Source: Sphingomonas sp. CROZ-RG-20F-R02-07
GTDB lineage: Bacteria; Pseudomonadota; Alphaproteobacteria; Sphingomonadales; Sphingomonadaceae
DNA: 64,000 bases
Reading direction: 5' to 3'
Assembly (NCBI RefSeq): GCF_022662335.1
Contig: NZ_JAKNQJ010000004.1
Span: 186,001 to 250,000 of the forward strand
The notes beneath the pieces were generated by a model, which had not been told where the DNA came from, did not search any database, and worked only from the letters and a program-made list of their open reading frames with translations. Of the stretch, positions 45,601 to 52,890 are shown piece after piece. Within the stretch, counting starts at the first letter, position 1. Every line of letters begins with the position of its first letter. A program made the position numbers and the translations under genes.

Positions 45601-46105
45601 GCGGGGTCTCGTCATCCACAAGCTGTTCGAGGAGGTTCTTACCGGCGAGACCGCCGACGATGTGGCTGCACTCGTCGGACGAGCTGTAGACCTGATCCGG
45701 GAAATGGGGCGCGAGCCCGGGGCTGACGCAGCCAACGGCCTGTCGGCCGATGAGATGGGCGAGACTGTTGCGAAGACGCTAGCTTTGCCCGAAATCGCCG
45801 CAATCCGGGCGAGGCTTCTGCCCGAGCTGTCAGTCTACGGGTTGAGCGAGGAAGATGGCGTCGAACTTGCCACATTTGGCATCGTCGATGCGCTTTGCAT
45901 CGGTGAAGATGGCAAGCCTGAGCTGGTGATCGACTGGAAAAGTGATGTGGATCCCAGCCCGGCGGCATCGGATCACTACCGCTTGCAGGTTCGACGATAT
46001 CTTGAAGTGGCCAATGTTTCTCATGGGATGGTTGTGTTCGTAACCAGCGGAATCGTGCTGCATGTCAGCCAAGTTCCGCCGCTCGCCTCGAGCGTGAGAA
46101 GCTAG
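42695..46105 (+). CDS. AddA-like UvrD/RecB-family helicase-nuclease
   Basis: A 1136-residue superfamily 1A helicase. Walker A is VEAGAGSGKTAV near residues 30-40, motif II is VDEFQDTDPLQ, motif III FLVGDPKQAIYRFRGAD, motif V VTMHASKGLEWP, and motif VI WYVAATRARELL. The C-terminal RecB-type nuclease core is ELVIDWKSDVDP. The ribosome site GGGAGG precedes ATG 42695. With the gene before it this forms an AddAB-like end-processing complex. A host AddAB or RecBCD is normally encoded elsewhere, so this copy is accessory. Its last four bases overlap the convergent antitoxin-like gene. Confidence 0.85.
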   Translation: MNIATPILRDEAARLVAMTAHDRSVLVEAGAGSGKTAVMAGRLALLLAGGAAPKAIAAVTFTELAASELLARVRDFVDELLDGHVPRELAIALPDGLSDAQRANLDQAASAIDEITCSTIHGFCQRLIKPYPVEADIDPGASLMDPAQADLVFGDVIDGWLRDILNSGEESLVSELVFVSPTKASELIATAAGALRDNRVLVAPVAGALGALVIAYRAAADAYRAFVVGTAAQEPESIAGASAFVEMGEAVAVASANDSPATLVRLLSSVPHPSLCTAKGTFSVYKKKGKWEAAAKAAGLSKADGGLLNGQAEELHLACCQGWTALLQAVAGRVLADLMSAIQPIVDNFRDYKRSAALLDFDDLIFAARDLLRDHPAVRGALAKRYAHVLVDEFQDTDPLQTEIFWRLCGDPVDGADPKNWANYRIRPGALFLVGDPKQAIYRFRGADVAAYIRAREAIRAQSPNDLLSISTNFRSCAAILAYVNERFAPHMSVELGQPGFTALDSFHPDHGEGLCVAALAVPCAGEDGKAKAGAQRDCEAEAVAEMCCRLIGSQIIVDRKTDTRRPCRPGDIALLAPGGTELWRYEEALEKRGVPVATQAGKGFYRRQEVQDLIAITRVLADSRDTLALIALLRGPLVGLTEEQLLDLVWSQPRDPARPDARRRLTMQLDPEAIENSHARDIVEKLQVLRRGINGTTPHQMLAEAIDLLRVRPILLQRHGGQAERPLANVDLYLSLAQPYGVRGLRAFADAMTAAWEGKTRSAEGRPDAQEEAVSLVTMHASKGLEWPIVVPINTMTAGNDVRDPIIDSDTKTIFLPVLGVAPAGYEDAKAAEVAERERERLRLWYVAATRARELLVLPKLDVPASKSSWNALMDFDLDGLPLIDIEQHPAGFETIDGDPENGQTRDVFASEAAAVVAATIRLRWVAPSRDEDPSGPLDVVSVPQIVIAGEDDEPPADEAVVIQGGRERGLVIHKLFEEVLTGETADDVAALVGRAVDLIREMGREPGADAANGLSADEMGETVAKTLALPEIAAIRARLLPELSVYGLSEEDGVELATFGIVDALCIGEDGKPELVIDWKSDVDPSPAASDHYRLQVRRYLEVANVSHGMVVFVTSGIVLHVSQVPPLASSVRS

Positions 46106-46314
46106 GGCGTGCATGCAAGAATGGCGGCGGTGAGGTCTTCGCTTCCAATCTCCCCAGCAATGTAGCGGGCGTTAAGCTTTTCAACCCCGTCAGGAAGGAC
46201 GCCCCCTTCATAGCGCACGTTCCCCCGCGCGAAATCAACCTCAGCCTGCCGACGGGACCGCTCAGCGTTGCTGATGGTTTGTGCCGGTGCGGAGATGGGG
46301 TTGTCGGACGGCAA
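46102..46314 (-). CDS. VbhA-like antitoxin, apparently without its Fic toxin
   Basis: A 70-residue protein with the VbhA pattern AERSRRQAEVDFARGNVRYEG followed by VEKLNARYIAGEIGSEDLTAAIL. VbhA-type antitoxins inhibit Fic-domain AMP-transferases encoded next to them. TTG 46314 is used as the start because GGAAGGA lies 8 bases upstream and no ATG fits. Downstream on its strand is the helicase gene in the opposite orientation, and no Fic motif (HPFxxGNGR) occurs in the neighbourhood, so the antitoxin appears orphaned. Confidence 0.7.
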   Translation of the reverse strand: MPSDNPISAPAQTISNAERSRRQAEVDFARGNVRYEGGVLPDGVEKLNARYIAGEIGSEDLTAAILACTP

Positions 46315-46377
46315 TGATCGATCCTTCCGGTAGATGGTGTATCAGCATCTTGTGGCACCGCCAATCGATGAAGCGGC

Positions 46378-46429
46378 GTCCATCTTATTGTGAGCCTAGC
46401 ACAACCTATGGCGTTCGCGGATTGGGGCG
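46378..46429 (+). pseudogene. Decayed fragment of an AddA-like helicase gene
   Basis: About 50 bases here match 44885-44938 inside the AddA-like gene, the stretch encoding VDLYLSLAQPYGVRGL, with scattered substitutions and single-base indels that break the frame. It is too diverged for a recent duplication. The simplest reading is the remains of a related helicase gene lost by deletion next to the surviving copy. Confidence 0.5.
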
Positions 46430-46643
46430 GAAGCCGACCGGACTGTCAGGCTTCGATCAGGCAACGTGTCACTCGTTGAGCAGACGATTCACAGCCTCGG
46501 TAAGCTTGGTTTTCAGGCTCCGATCGACTTGTTCAACGCTTTTCAAGGCAACGGCGAGCGTGGCCTCCGCTTGATTCTAGAGCTTGCCGGGCCGTCTGAA
46601 GTCTGCAATCCCGCATTCACGGCGCGGTCAATCCCGCCCGTGG

Positions 46644-46777
46644 GGCGTGGAAACCCCGACAGTCACGTGGTCCGGTCAAGCTTTTGGCCGGGCGGCTGTC
46701 GCGCATGTCCAAGGCTTGCCCAAAGGCGGCAGCGCCTTGACCACGTGCAGGGTTTCCAACGCCCGGCTTCGGCCGGG
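46644..46777. ncRNA. Strongly structured inverted-repeat region, possible RNA leader or small RNA
   Basis: A long imperfect stem pairs 46644-46672 (GGCGTGGAAACCC...CACGTGGTC) with 46739-46763 (GACCACGTG.GGGTTTCCAACGCC). The 66-base loop between the arms contains a CCGG...CCGG hairpin and AAGGCG/CGCCTT. Directly after it comes a perfect CCCGGC-TTCG-GCCGGG hairpin at 46762-46777. This is followed 12 bases later by GGAGG and the start of a 75-codon frame. Such structure could be a regulatory leader, a small RNA ending in the UUCG hairpin, or a DNA cruciform site. I do not recognise a named RNA family, and the strand is not certain. Confidence 0.45.
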
Positions 46778-46803
46778 ACGCCTCTCAACGATCGGAGGCC
46801 CTG

Positions 46804-47031
46804 ATGTCTGTGTCGTCATCACCTGATTGCGGCGCGTCGCGCCGTCATATTCTGCAAGATGCTCCGGAGTTGTTGAAAAACATGTGCCACGACTACAATG
46901 CATCATTAAACCAGGTGATGGTTGCCTTTATGTGCGCCGCGCAATTCCAAGGTGGCGACAGAGCGGCACGCTTCATGCACACCGTAAGTTTGTACATGGT
47001 AGGTGAGTTAGTCTGCCAACCTGGTGAATAA
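46804..47031 (+). CDS. Hypothetical 75-residue protein
   Basis: ATG 46804 has a GGAGG ribosome site six bases upstream. The product has a helical middle (LLKNMCHDYNASLNQVMVAF) and no recognisable domain. It converges on tniQ, whose stop is the next base. The frame could be real because of the ribosome site and the structured region just before it, but nothing else supports it. Confidence 0.4.
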   Translation: MSVSSSPDCGASRRHILQDAPELLKNMCHDYNASLNQVMVAFMCAAQFQGGDRAARFMHTVSLYMVGELVCQPGE

Positions 47032-48009
47032 CTACGTTGGGCCGGCGCCGAGATACCTTTGAACGACTGACGCATATTCGTAGGGGATTGAGTCTTGATG
47101 TCCCCGCATTGCCCATGATCGCCACATGCCCGCCTCTGCAGACAGAGCGGTAAATTTGTAAGGCCATCCATCAAGGAGATGCGCTACCATCGTCATCATT
47201 CGGTGCCGATCGACGCTTGATAACAGCTCTGGAGCGCCGAGCTTCGTTTCGAATAGAGCGGGGCGGGGGTCACCTCCATGGTGTTTGCATACCACATCCC
47301 TCAAGCGCTGTGCTCGTGGATTAGCGGTGACGATGGAGAGGACTTGGCGGACAAGGTTGAAGAACGCGACGGGGTAAAGATGCTTCAAGGTGGCTGGAGG
47401 CCTAGCGCGGCCAGCTATAATCGAGCGAAGGTTATGTTCGAATTGAAGCGTCTCTGACCGCGCGGGGAGGTGCGGATAGAAACGTCGGTCGCTGCCGCAG
47501 ACGTGGCAATTGGGATCATCTCCGCGATGTGGCACTGCGGGCGAGGCGCATTCAATGCAGCGATCTGCAAGCACTAGGCCATGCCGTGAGCAAGTGCTTG
47601 AAATAGCAAGCCTCCAGTTCTTCCGATAGTACGGCTGCGGGTCATGGCGGAGGCATTCTCCGCACCACTGTTGCCCGGCGCGGCGCCTCGTCCGATGATA
47701 GACGCCGAGGGGCAGCACCCATCTTGAGGCATTGTTTACTCTCACGCGTTCGTAAAGCGTGCCCTCAAGTGACGGGAGCGTGGTCCCCCAAGCTTTCGTA
47801 GCGCTGGTCCCTGTGAGGCTGGCGAGAGTCTGGACGATATCGCTAGGTGCCATGGCATCAAGGTCGCGGTTCCATAGATGCCGGTTCGGCCAGACGATGT
47901 GGCAAAAGGTATGGAGTTTGGGCGAGTTGCCGACTGCGACGCGCAAGAGCCAAGATGAGAGTAACTCGTCATCCTTTGGCTTCGGTCTCCAAGGGAGAAG
48001 GTCGCGCAC
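47032..48009 (-). CDS. tniQ: TniQ-family transposition protein, right-end copy
   Basis: A 325-residue TniQ. The N-terminus LLPWRPKPKDDELLSSWLLRVA is the classic start of the domain, and zinc pairs follow: CGECLRHD, STCSRHG, CIECASP and CHVCGSD. It starts with GTG 48009, three bases after the tniB stop, as the last gene of a tniA-tniB-tniQ operon. It links the AAA regulator TniB to the target. Its length is that of Tn5053-type TniQ, shorter than the left-end paralogue. Confidence 0.88.
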   Translation of the reverse strand: MRDLLPWRPKPKDDELLSSWLLRVAVGNSPKLHTFCHIVWPNRHLWNRDLDAMAPSDIVQTLASLTGTSATKAWGTTLPSLEGTLYERVRVNNASRWVLPLGVYHRTRRRAGQQWCGECLRHDPQPYYRKNWRLAISSTCSRHGLVLADRCIECASPAVPHRGDDPNCHVCGSDRRFYPHLPARSETLQFEHNLRSIIAGRARPPATLKHLYPVAFFNLVRQVLSIVTANPRAQRLRDVVCKHHGGDPRPALFETKLGAPELLSSVDRHRMMTMVAHLLDGWPYKFTALSAEAGMWRSWAMRGHQDSIPYEYASVVQRYLGAGPT

Positions 48010-48012
48010 GGG

Positions 48013-48924
48013 CTACTCTCGATATCCAAGGGACAGCTCTGCTGCACGTCGTCGCTCGTCAGGCGGTATCCACCGCAGCCCGTCGATTAAAGGTAAATCG
48101 ACACGTTCGGCCCCGCTTTGAATTGCTTCTGCTGCGGCAGCACTAACTAGCCGAACAATCTCACCGATAGTGCCGCCTGATAAAGCGAGGATTTTTCCCA
48201 TGAGACGCGCGCCAGATAGGTTGGACTCTTGCTTCAGCGGCAGGGTCATCTCGAGCGTGTTTAGCAGCGCACGAGAGCCATTTTCAGATGTCCACTTGGG
48301 AAGTGGCCAGTGTTCAAAACGGTTTGAAAGTTGCTCGTCCGATTGCAAAGCGCGGACCGCCGTTATCAGTCCGCAACCGACCAAGTGTATCTGCCGCTCG
48401 TTCGATATGTATCTCAACAGGTTCAAGAACGCGCGTTGCTGCTCGATGCGTCCACTGTGTATATTGTGCATCTCGTCTATAACGAGAATCTTCAGTCCTA
48501 TGGCTTCAAAGAGCCGAAGAGTTTGACTCTGGAGCTGACTTAAAATCGATGTGCGACGGACCGGGGCATTGAGCCGATCAAGAAGCGACGTATAAAACTG
48601 GCGCGGATCCGGCGTTGGAGGCATTTGCACATACAGGACTTTGGCCGTTATGGCGTCCGCAGTGGGATCGTCGTCAATTGGGTGAAGGTTGATGAAGCGG
48701 TTCACCAGCATAGTCTTGCCGTTGTTTGTAGGTCCTGAAATCAACATGCTGGCGGGACGATGCGATTTGGCGCTGGTAAGAAGCTCCTCCAAACGGGCCG
48801 CAATGCGCTTGGCCGTGGCATACGCGACGAAGGGCTGGGCTTTGAGAGCTTCGAGCCTGATCGAAGCAGGCGCGTCGATGATCGCCTGTGTAGCTGGAGT
48901 GAGGCGGCGCTCGACAGAACTCAT
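48013..48924 (-). CDS. tniB: TniB AAA ATPase, transposition regulator
   Basis: A 303-residue AAA protein of the TniB/TnsC family. Walker A is GPTNNGKT at residues 64-71, Walker B is ILVIDEMHNI near 150, and the sensor block is IHLVGCGLITAV. It forms filaments on target DNA and activates TniA. It overlaps tniA by four bases and is followed by tniQ. Confidence 0.92.
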   Translation of the reverse strand: MSSVERRLTPATQAIIDAPASIRLEALKAQPFVAYATAKRIAARLEELLTSAKSHRPASMLISGPTNNGKTMLVNRFINLHPIDDDPTADAITAKVLYVQMPPTPDPRQFYTSLLDRLNAPVRRTSILSQLQSQTLRLFEAIGLKILVIDEMHNIHSGRIEQQRAFLNLLRYISNERQIHLVGCGLITAVRALQSDEQLSNRFEHWPLPKWTSENGSRALLNTLEMTLPLKQESNLSGARLMGKILALSGGTIGEIVRLVSAAAAEAIQSGAERVDLPLIDGLRWIPPDERRRAAELSLGYRE

Positions 48925-50681
48925 TCATAAACCTCGAAGGTATCGTCATCGTCGGGCGTTAGCGCTTCTGTATACCGCCATGGGGCTTGGGCGAGAGGCG
49001 CTGGCGCCTCGGTCGCCACCGGCTTTGAATCTTCGCCGCCTATTTTATTCCGCGTACGGCGTTCAACAGCTAATCGTGAGCGCCGGGCTTGAGCTTTGTT
49101 CGCTGCGGCAGAGCTTGTGATTTGCCGTTGTGCCTCTACCGCGGCAAACAGCGCGGTCTCGTCGTAGTCGGCACGACCGTCCTTGCGAACTAATCGCCGG
49201 GCAGCCTCTAGTTCCCACAAGGATAGTGACGGGCGGGATATATCCCTCGCGCCGATGCGATAATATCGATTGTCATCAGGGGACAAAAGCCAGATCGACG
49301 AAACGTCGCGGGGGTCCCGGCGAACGATGAAAGTGTCATGCTTCCCGTGCATCAGATAGGAGCGCAGAATGTCGTCCATGTAATGGACTCCGCCCCAACG
49401 AATGCCGCGTTGCGTGAGTTTTCGGCGCTCTAGCGGCAAGAAGTCGATCAGAAGCCTTTGCGGATCTTGTATGTCTGTTGAGATACCGCGACCGGTATTC
49501 TGACCATCGCCAAAGATCCCCCGCATCCATTTAGTGTACGGAGTGATGCCGTGATGCGTGTGGAGAGTGCGATGATACTGCCCCGAAAAGAAAGTAGCAA
49601 ACATCAGCTCAAGTTCGGGAAGAGTCATCGCCGCTTCACGGTCAGGGTTTCTATCGCCGCGTTCGGCGATTGACGCCCCCGTTGCGCCCGGTAGTGTCTT
49701 CACTGAGGCCATAGCAGTGCCCACCATCCGCTCGATAATGCCACCAAAATGGGGCATGCCCCCAGGCCTGAAGTTGATCTTCATGCCCCACGCGTCACAG
49801 CCGCGCTCAACCGCCTCTGAGTGAAAATCCGATCCGTTGTCGACGTAAATTTCATCCGGCCTGCCGTACATGGGCCAAGGAAAGTCGAGGCCGATACGAT
49901 TTGCCCAATTGTCTTTCGGCAGGATAGAATGGACTAAGCACAGGCCGACGGAGGTTGCTGAAGGCGCTTCCAATGACAGGTGGAAGCCTAAAACAGCTCT
50001 CGAAAACTCGTCGATGGCAATAGTGATGAACGGCCTCTGTAGTGGAAGACGATTGATCTCATCTACCACTATGACGTCGACTTTAGTGTGATCAATCTGA
50101 ACCCGCTGGAGCGGGGCGGTAGTGTTGGGAGTCGATCCGCTTACGGGCCTAAACCGTTCGCCGGCCTTCTTTCTCCCTTCCCTTGCTGCAACGATGTCGA
50201 TGTCGGGAATTCGTTTAAGACGCCTCGTGATCGAGCCTCTACTAGGCAGAGCAAGTCCTTCAGCAGCACATCGCCGTCGGATTTCGGTAACGGTTTGAAC
50301 GATGTTCGGACGCATTCTGCTGAGATGAAACTTCTCAAATACGCTCGCGATGATGGCATCGACACGCGGGTCAAGAAAACTATGACCCTGTACGCCTTTC
50401 CCTTTTGTAGGCAGAAGATCGCGAAGTCGGCGGGTCGCTCGATACCGCTTCAAAATTGTCCAGATCGTTCGCGTTGAGCACCCCAACAGAAGCGCAGCCT
50501 CTTCGGCCTCAACGCGCGTGCATTCGGATTTTGCTACCAAGGGTGCCACAATTTCGCGGCGCACAAGGGCAACTTCTAACTCTGCAGGGCTCAGATCTGC
50601 GGCATCCACGCCATCTGCTGGCTGAGGAGAGCCGATTTTAGCTACATTTCTGACTCGGCTATCTGGCACGGGTCCAAGCAT
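48921..50681 (-). CDS. tniA: TniA DDE transposase
   Basis: A 586-residue Mu/TnsB-type transposase. The catalytic residues are Asp197 (QIDHTK), Asp282 (YVDNGSDF) and Glu318 (GGIIERM), giving the D-x35-E spacing of the family. The N-terminal helix-turn-helix regions (LLLGCSTRTIWTILKRYR and LPSRGSITRRLKR) would bind the end repeats. A Mu-type C-terminal beta-barrel follows. It begins about 105 bases inside the right end and is read inward, as is usual. Confidence 0.95.
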   Translation of the reverse strand: MLGPVPDSRVRNVAKIGSPQPADGVDAADLSPAELEVALVRREIVAPLVAKSECTRVEAEEAALLLGCSTRTIWTILKRYRATRRLRDLLPTKGKGVQGHSFLDPRVDAIIASVFEKFHLSRMRPNIVQTVTEIRRRCAAEGLALPSRGSITRRLKRIPDIDIVAAREGRKKAGERFRPVSGSTPNTTAPLQRVQIDHTKVDVIVVDEINRLPLQRPFITIAIDEFSRAVLGFHLSLEAPSATSVGLCLVHSILPKDNWANRIGLDFPWPMYGRPDEIYVDNGSDFHSEAVERGCDAWGMKINFRPGGMPHFGGIIERMVGTAMASVKTLPGATGASIAERGDRNPDREAAMTLPELELMFATFFSGQYHRTLHTHHGITPYTKWMRGIFGDGQNTGRGISTDIQDPQRLLIDFLPLERRKLTQRGIRWGGVHYMDDILRSYLMHGKHDTFIVRRDPRDVSSIWLLSPDDNRYYRIGARDISRPSLSLWELEAARRLVRKDGRADYDETALFAAVEAQRQITSSAAANKAQARRSRLAVERRTRNKIGGEDSKPVATEAPAPLAQAPWRYTEALTPDDDDTFEVYE

Positions 50682-50714
50682 CTAAGGTTTGCTGGTGCAG
50701 TGCAAGGCGGTCCC

Positions 50715-50786
50715 GGGTGCAAAGTGACCCGGGTCATTTAGGCATCAAAAGACCAGTCGGGTGCAATGTAACATGGGTCTTCCACA
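50715..50786 (-). repeat. Right transposon end: terminal inverted repeat and two end repeats
   Basis: Read inward on the minus strand from 50786, the end begins TGTGGAAGACCCAT, matching the left end TGTGGACGCCCCAC. Two repeats of the form GACCC..GT.AC.TTGCACCC lie at 50759-50779 and 50715-50735, separated by about 23 bases. They share CCCAnnTTACnnTGCAnC with the left repeats but are spaced differently, so the ends are asymmetric as in Tn7-like elements. Confidence 0.82.
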
Positions 50787-50791
50787 GGCGG
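50787..50791. repeat. Target-site duplication, right copy (GGCGG)
   Basis: Second copy of the 5-bp duplication, directly after the right end. The next base continues comM (GCTGAAGGTGAAG). Confidence 0.93.
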
Positions 50792-51458
50792 GCTGAAGGT
50801 GAAGCCGGGCGAGGTGAGCCTCGCGCATCTCGGCGTGCTGTTCCTCGACGAACTGCCCGAGTTCCAGCGCGCGGTGCTCGATTCGCTGCGCCAGCCGCTC
50901 GAGACCGGCATCGTGAGCGTCGCGCGCGCCAACGCGCATGTGAATTTTCCGGCACGCGTGCAGTTGATCGCGGCGATGAATCCCTGCCGATGCGGTCATC
51001 TGGGCGATGCGAGCCTCGCCTGCGCCCGTGCACCGCGATGCGCCGCCGATTATCAGGGCAAGATATCGGGCCCGTTGCTCGATCGGATCGATCTGCATGT
51101 CGATGTGGCGGCCGTCACCGCCGCCGATCTCGTCCTGCCGCCGCCCGGCGAAGGTTCCGCCGAAGTCGCAAGCCGCGTCGCCGCCGCGCGGCAGGTTCAG
51201 ACGCGCCGTTACGCGAACGCCGCGGCACGGACCAATGCCGAAGCCGATGGTCCGCTGCTGGATGCGGTCGCGACGCCCGATGATCCGGGGCGCACGCTGC
51301 TGGCGCAGGCGGCCGAGACGATGCGGCTCACCGCACGGGGCTATACGCGGATTCTGCGGGTGGCGCGCACGATCGCGGACCTGGCGGGCGTCGAATCGGT
51401 CGGGCGAACGCATGTTGCGGAGGCTTTGAGCTATCGCCGCCGGCCACCCGTGGCGTAG
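50787..51458 (+). pseudogene. comM: comM (yifB), 3' part, separated by the transposon
   Basis: This is the rest of the ComM ATPase: LKVKPGEVSLAHLGVLFLDELPEFQ, which holds Walker B, then PCRCGHLGDASLACARAPRC, the CRCG zinc-like signature, and the C-terminal domain ending SYRRRPPVA. It shares the reading frame with the 5' part once the element and one duplication copy are removed. Lacking Walker A, it cannot work as an ATPase alone even if translation restarts, for example at GTG 50799. Confidence 0.93.
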
Positions 51459-51465
51459 CGCCAGG

Positions 51466-51493
51466 TTGACGGGGGGCACCGATCTGCTATGGG
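51466..51493 (+). promoter_or_regulatory. Probable promoter of rplJ-rplL
   Basis: TTGACG (51466-51471) and TATGGG (51488-51493) with a 16-base spacer, immediately after comM. The distance to rplJ (about 240 bases) leaves room for the L10 leader. Confidence 0.55.
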
Positions 51494-51733
51494 CGCCCTC
51501 GTCCCGGGGGTTCGTCCGCCGGGTTCCGTCCAAGACAGTGGGTGCCGCGGGTTCGCCGTGGCTTAATTTCCCGCCGAGACGGGGATGAAGGATTTCACCG
51601 CCCGATCGCTTCCACGAAGCGTCGCCGGTCTGCCTCCCATGCCCCATCGAAGGACACCCCGGTGGGGTTCCGCTCCACCGGTCTTGAACCGGGTGATACG
51701 TTCGCGCGTGTCGCCCAGAATGTGGAGAATGGC
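51494..51733 (+). promoter_or_regulatory. Long untranslated leader of rplJ, probable L10 autoregulatory leader
   Basis: About 230 GC-rich bases between the promoter and the rplJ ATG, with several possible stems such as ACCCCGGTGGGGT and ACCGG...CCGGT. In bacteria the L10-(L7/L12) complex binds a structured leader of this operon to repress translation. I infer the same here from position and length and have not folded it. An open frame in phase with rplJ runs through the leader but has no ribosome site. Confidence 0.5.
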
Positions 51734-52255
51734 ATGGATCGCGATCAGAAGACCGCAGCCGTCGCCGAGCTGAACCGCAATTTTGCCGAAGTCGGCGTGG
51801 TGGTCGTCACCCGCAACCTCGGCATGACCGTCGCACAGTCCACTGTGCTGCGGAACAAGATGCGTGACGCCGGCGCGACCTACAGGGTCTCGAAGAACAA
51901 GCTTGCCATCATCGCGCTCGACGGCACGGACTACGGCTCGATCGGCAGCATGCTGACCGGTCCCGTGGCGCTGGCCACCTCGATCGATCCCGTCGCGGCC
52001 GCCAAGGTGGCCGTGGATTTCGCGAAGACGAACGACAAGTTCGAAATCGTGGGCGGGGCGATGGGCGCGACTCCTCTCGACGTAGCCGGCGTGCAGGCGC
52101 TCGCGACGTTGCCCTCGCTGGATGAACTGCGCGCCAAGATCCTCGGCCTCATCGTGGCACCCGCCACGAAGATCGCCACGATCGCGCAGGCTCCCGCGGC
52201 GCAGCTCGCCCGCGTGCTGTCGGCCTATGCCGAGAAGGACAAGGCAGACGCCTGA
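51734..52255 (+). CDS. rplJ: 50S ribosomal protein L10
   Basis: A 173-residue L10, the base of the L12 stalk. It starts MDRDQKTAAVAELNRNFAEV and carries the rRNA-binding segment YRVSKNKLAIIALDGT and the long C-terminal helix LARVLSAYAEKDKA that binds L12 dimers. The GGAGA ribosome site is eight bases before ATG 51734. It precedes rplL by 64 bp. Confidence 0.96.
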   Translation: MDRDQKTAAVAELNRNFAEVGVVVVTRNLGMTVAQSTVLRNKMRDAGATYRVSKNKLAIIALDGTDYGSIGSMLTGPVALATSIDPVAAAKVAVDFAKTNDKFEIVGGAMGATPLDVAGVQALATLPSLDELRAKILGLIVAPATKIATIAQAPAAQLARVLSAYAEKDKADA

Positions 52256-52319
52256 TTTTCGGATCTTCGTTTCGACCGACTGACACTTTGGGGCGATGCG
52301 CCCCGCATGGAGAATGAAC

Positions 52320-52697
52320 ATGGCAGACCTGAACGCGCTGGTTGACAGCCTGAGCGAACTGACCGTCCTCGAGGCGGCCGAGCTTTCCAAGATGCTCGAA
52401 GAGAAGTGGGGCGTTTCGGCGGCCGCAGCGGTTGCCGCACCGGCCGCCGGTGGCGGCGGCGCAGCAGCCCCCGCAGCCGAAGAGCAGACCGAGTTCGACG
52501 TGATCCTCACCGGCGACGGTGGCAAGAAGATCAACGTCATCAAGGAAGTCCGCGCGATCACCTCGCTCGGCCTGACCGAAGCCAAGACGCTGGTCGAGTC
52601 GGCTCCCAAGGCCGTCAAGGAAGGCGTGTCGAAGGACGAGGCCGCCAAGATCAAGGCGCAGCTCGAAGCCGCCGGCGCGACCGTCGAGGTCAAGTAA
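52320..52697 (+). CDS. rplL: 50S ribosomal protein L7/L12
   Basis: A 125-residue L7/L12. It has the N-terminal dimer domain [20 protein letters not shown], an Ala/Gly/Pro hinge (residues about 35-55) and the C-terminal factor-binding domain with [26 protein letters not shown] ribosome site precedes the ATG. It is the last gene of the rplJ-rplL unit; a terminator follows. Confidence 0.96.
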   Translation: MADLNALVDSLSELTVLEAAELSKMLEEKWGVSAAAAVAAPAAGGGGAAAPAAEEQTEFDVILTGDGGKKINVIKEVRAITSLGLTEAKTLVESAPKAVKEGVSKDEAAKIKAQLEAAGATVEVK

Positions 52698-52813
52698 GCC
52701 GCAGCGGGCGCGCGCTGGCAACAGCGCGCGAAACCCGCAAGGCCGGCCGGCGGAGCACAGCTCCGTTCGATGTCATGGGATTCAGTCCCATGACGGCTCG
52801 CCGACGAAAAAGA

Positions 52814-52844
52814 AGGGCGGCTCCTTGCGGGGCTGCCCTTTTTC
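52814..52844 (+). terminator. Intrinsic terminator after rplL
   Basis: An AGGGCGGC stem pairs with GCTGCCCT (52832-52839, one G-U/mismatch) and is followed by a T run; an A run precedes it, so it may work in both directions. Confidence 0.8.
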
Positions 52845-52890
52845 GTTGCTCCCGGCTATCCGCTTGCGTTACCCGGAGCGCCACGCCGAT

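Larger units (their letters stand above)
22713..50786. mobile_element. 28,074-bp Tn5053/Tn7-like transposon inserted in comM
   Basis: Both ends are visible. The left end reads TGTGGACGCCCCAC and the right end, on the minus strand, TGTGGAAGACCCAT. Both are followed by repeats of the kind that bind TnsB/TniA. A 5-bp GGCGG duplication flanks the element. Transposition genes are tniA-tniB-tniQ at the right end (minus strand) and a second tniQ with a serine resolvase at the left end (plus strand). No tnsA was seen, which fits replicative transposition followed by resolution, as in Tn5053/Tn402. Between lie about 22 kb of cargo dominated by nucleases, a methyltransferase and ATPases. The outer transposition genes are visibly poorer in GC than the cargo. 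Confidence 0.93.

Noticed and set aside
46466..46826. Overlapping plus-strand frames across the palindromic region
   Set aside because: They cross the inverted repeat, have no ribosome site and encode no recognisable sequence; structure is the better explanation.
51542..51733. N-terminal extension of L10
   Set aside because: L10 begins at MDRDQKTAAVAEL; the upstream frame is the structured leader and lacks a ribosome site.
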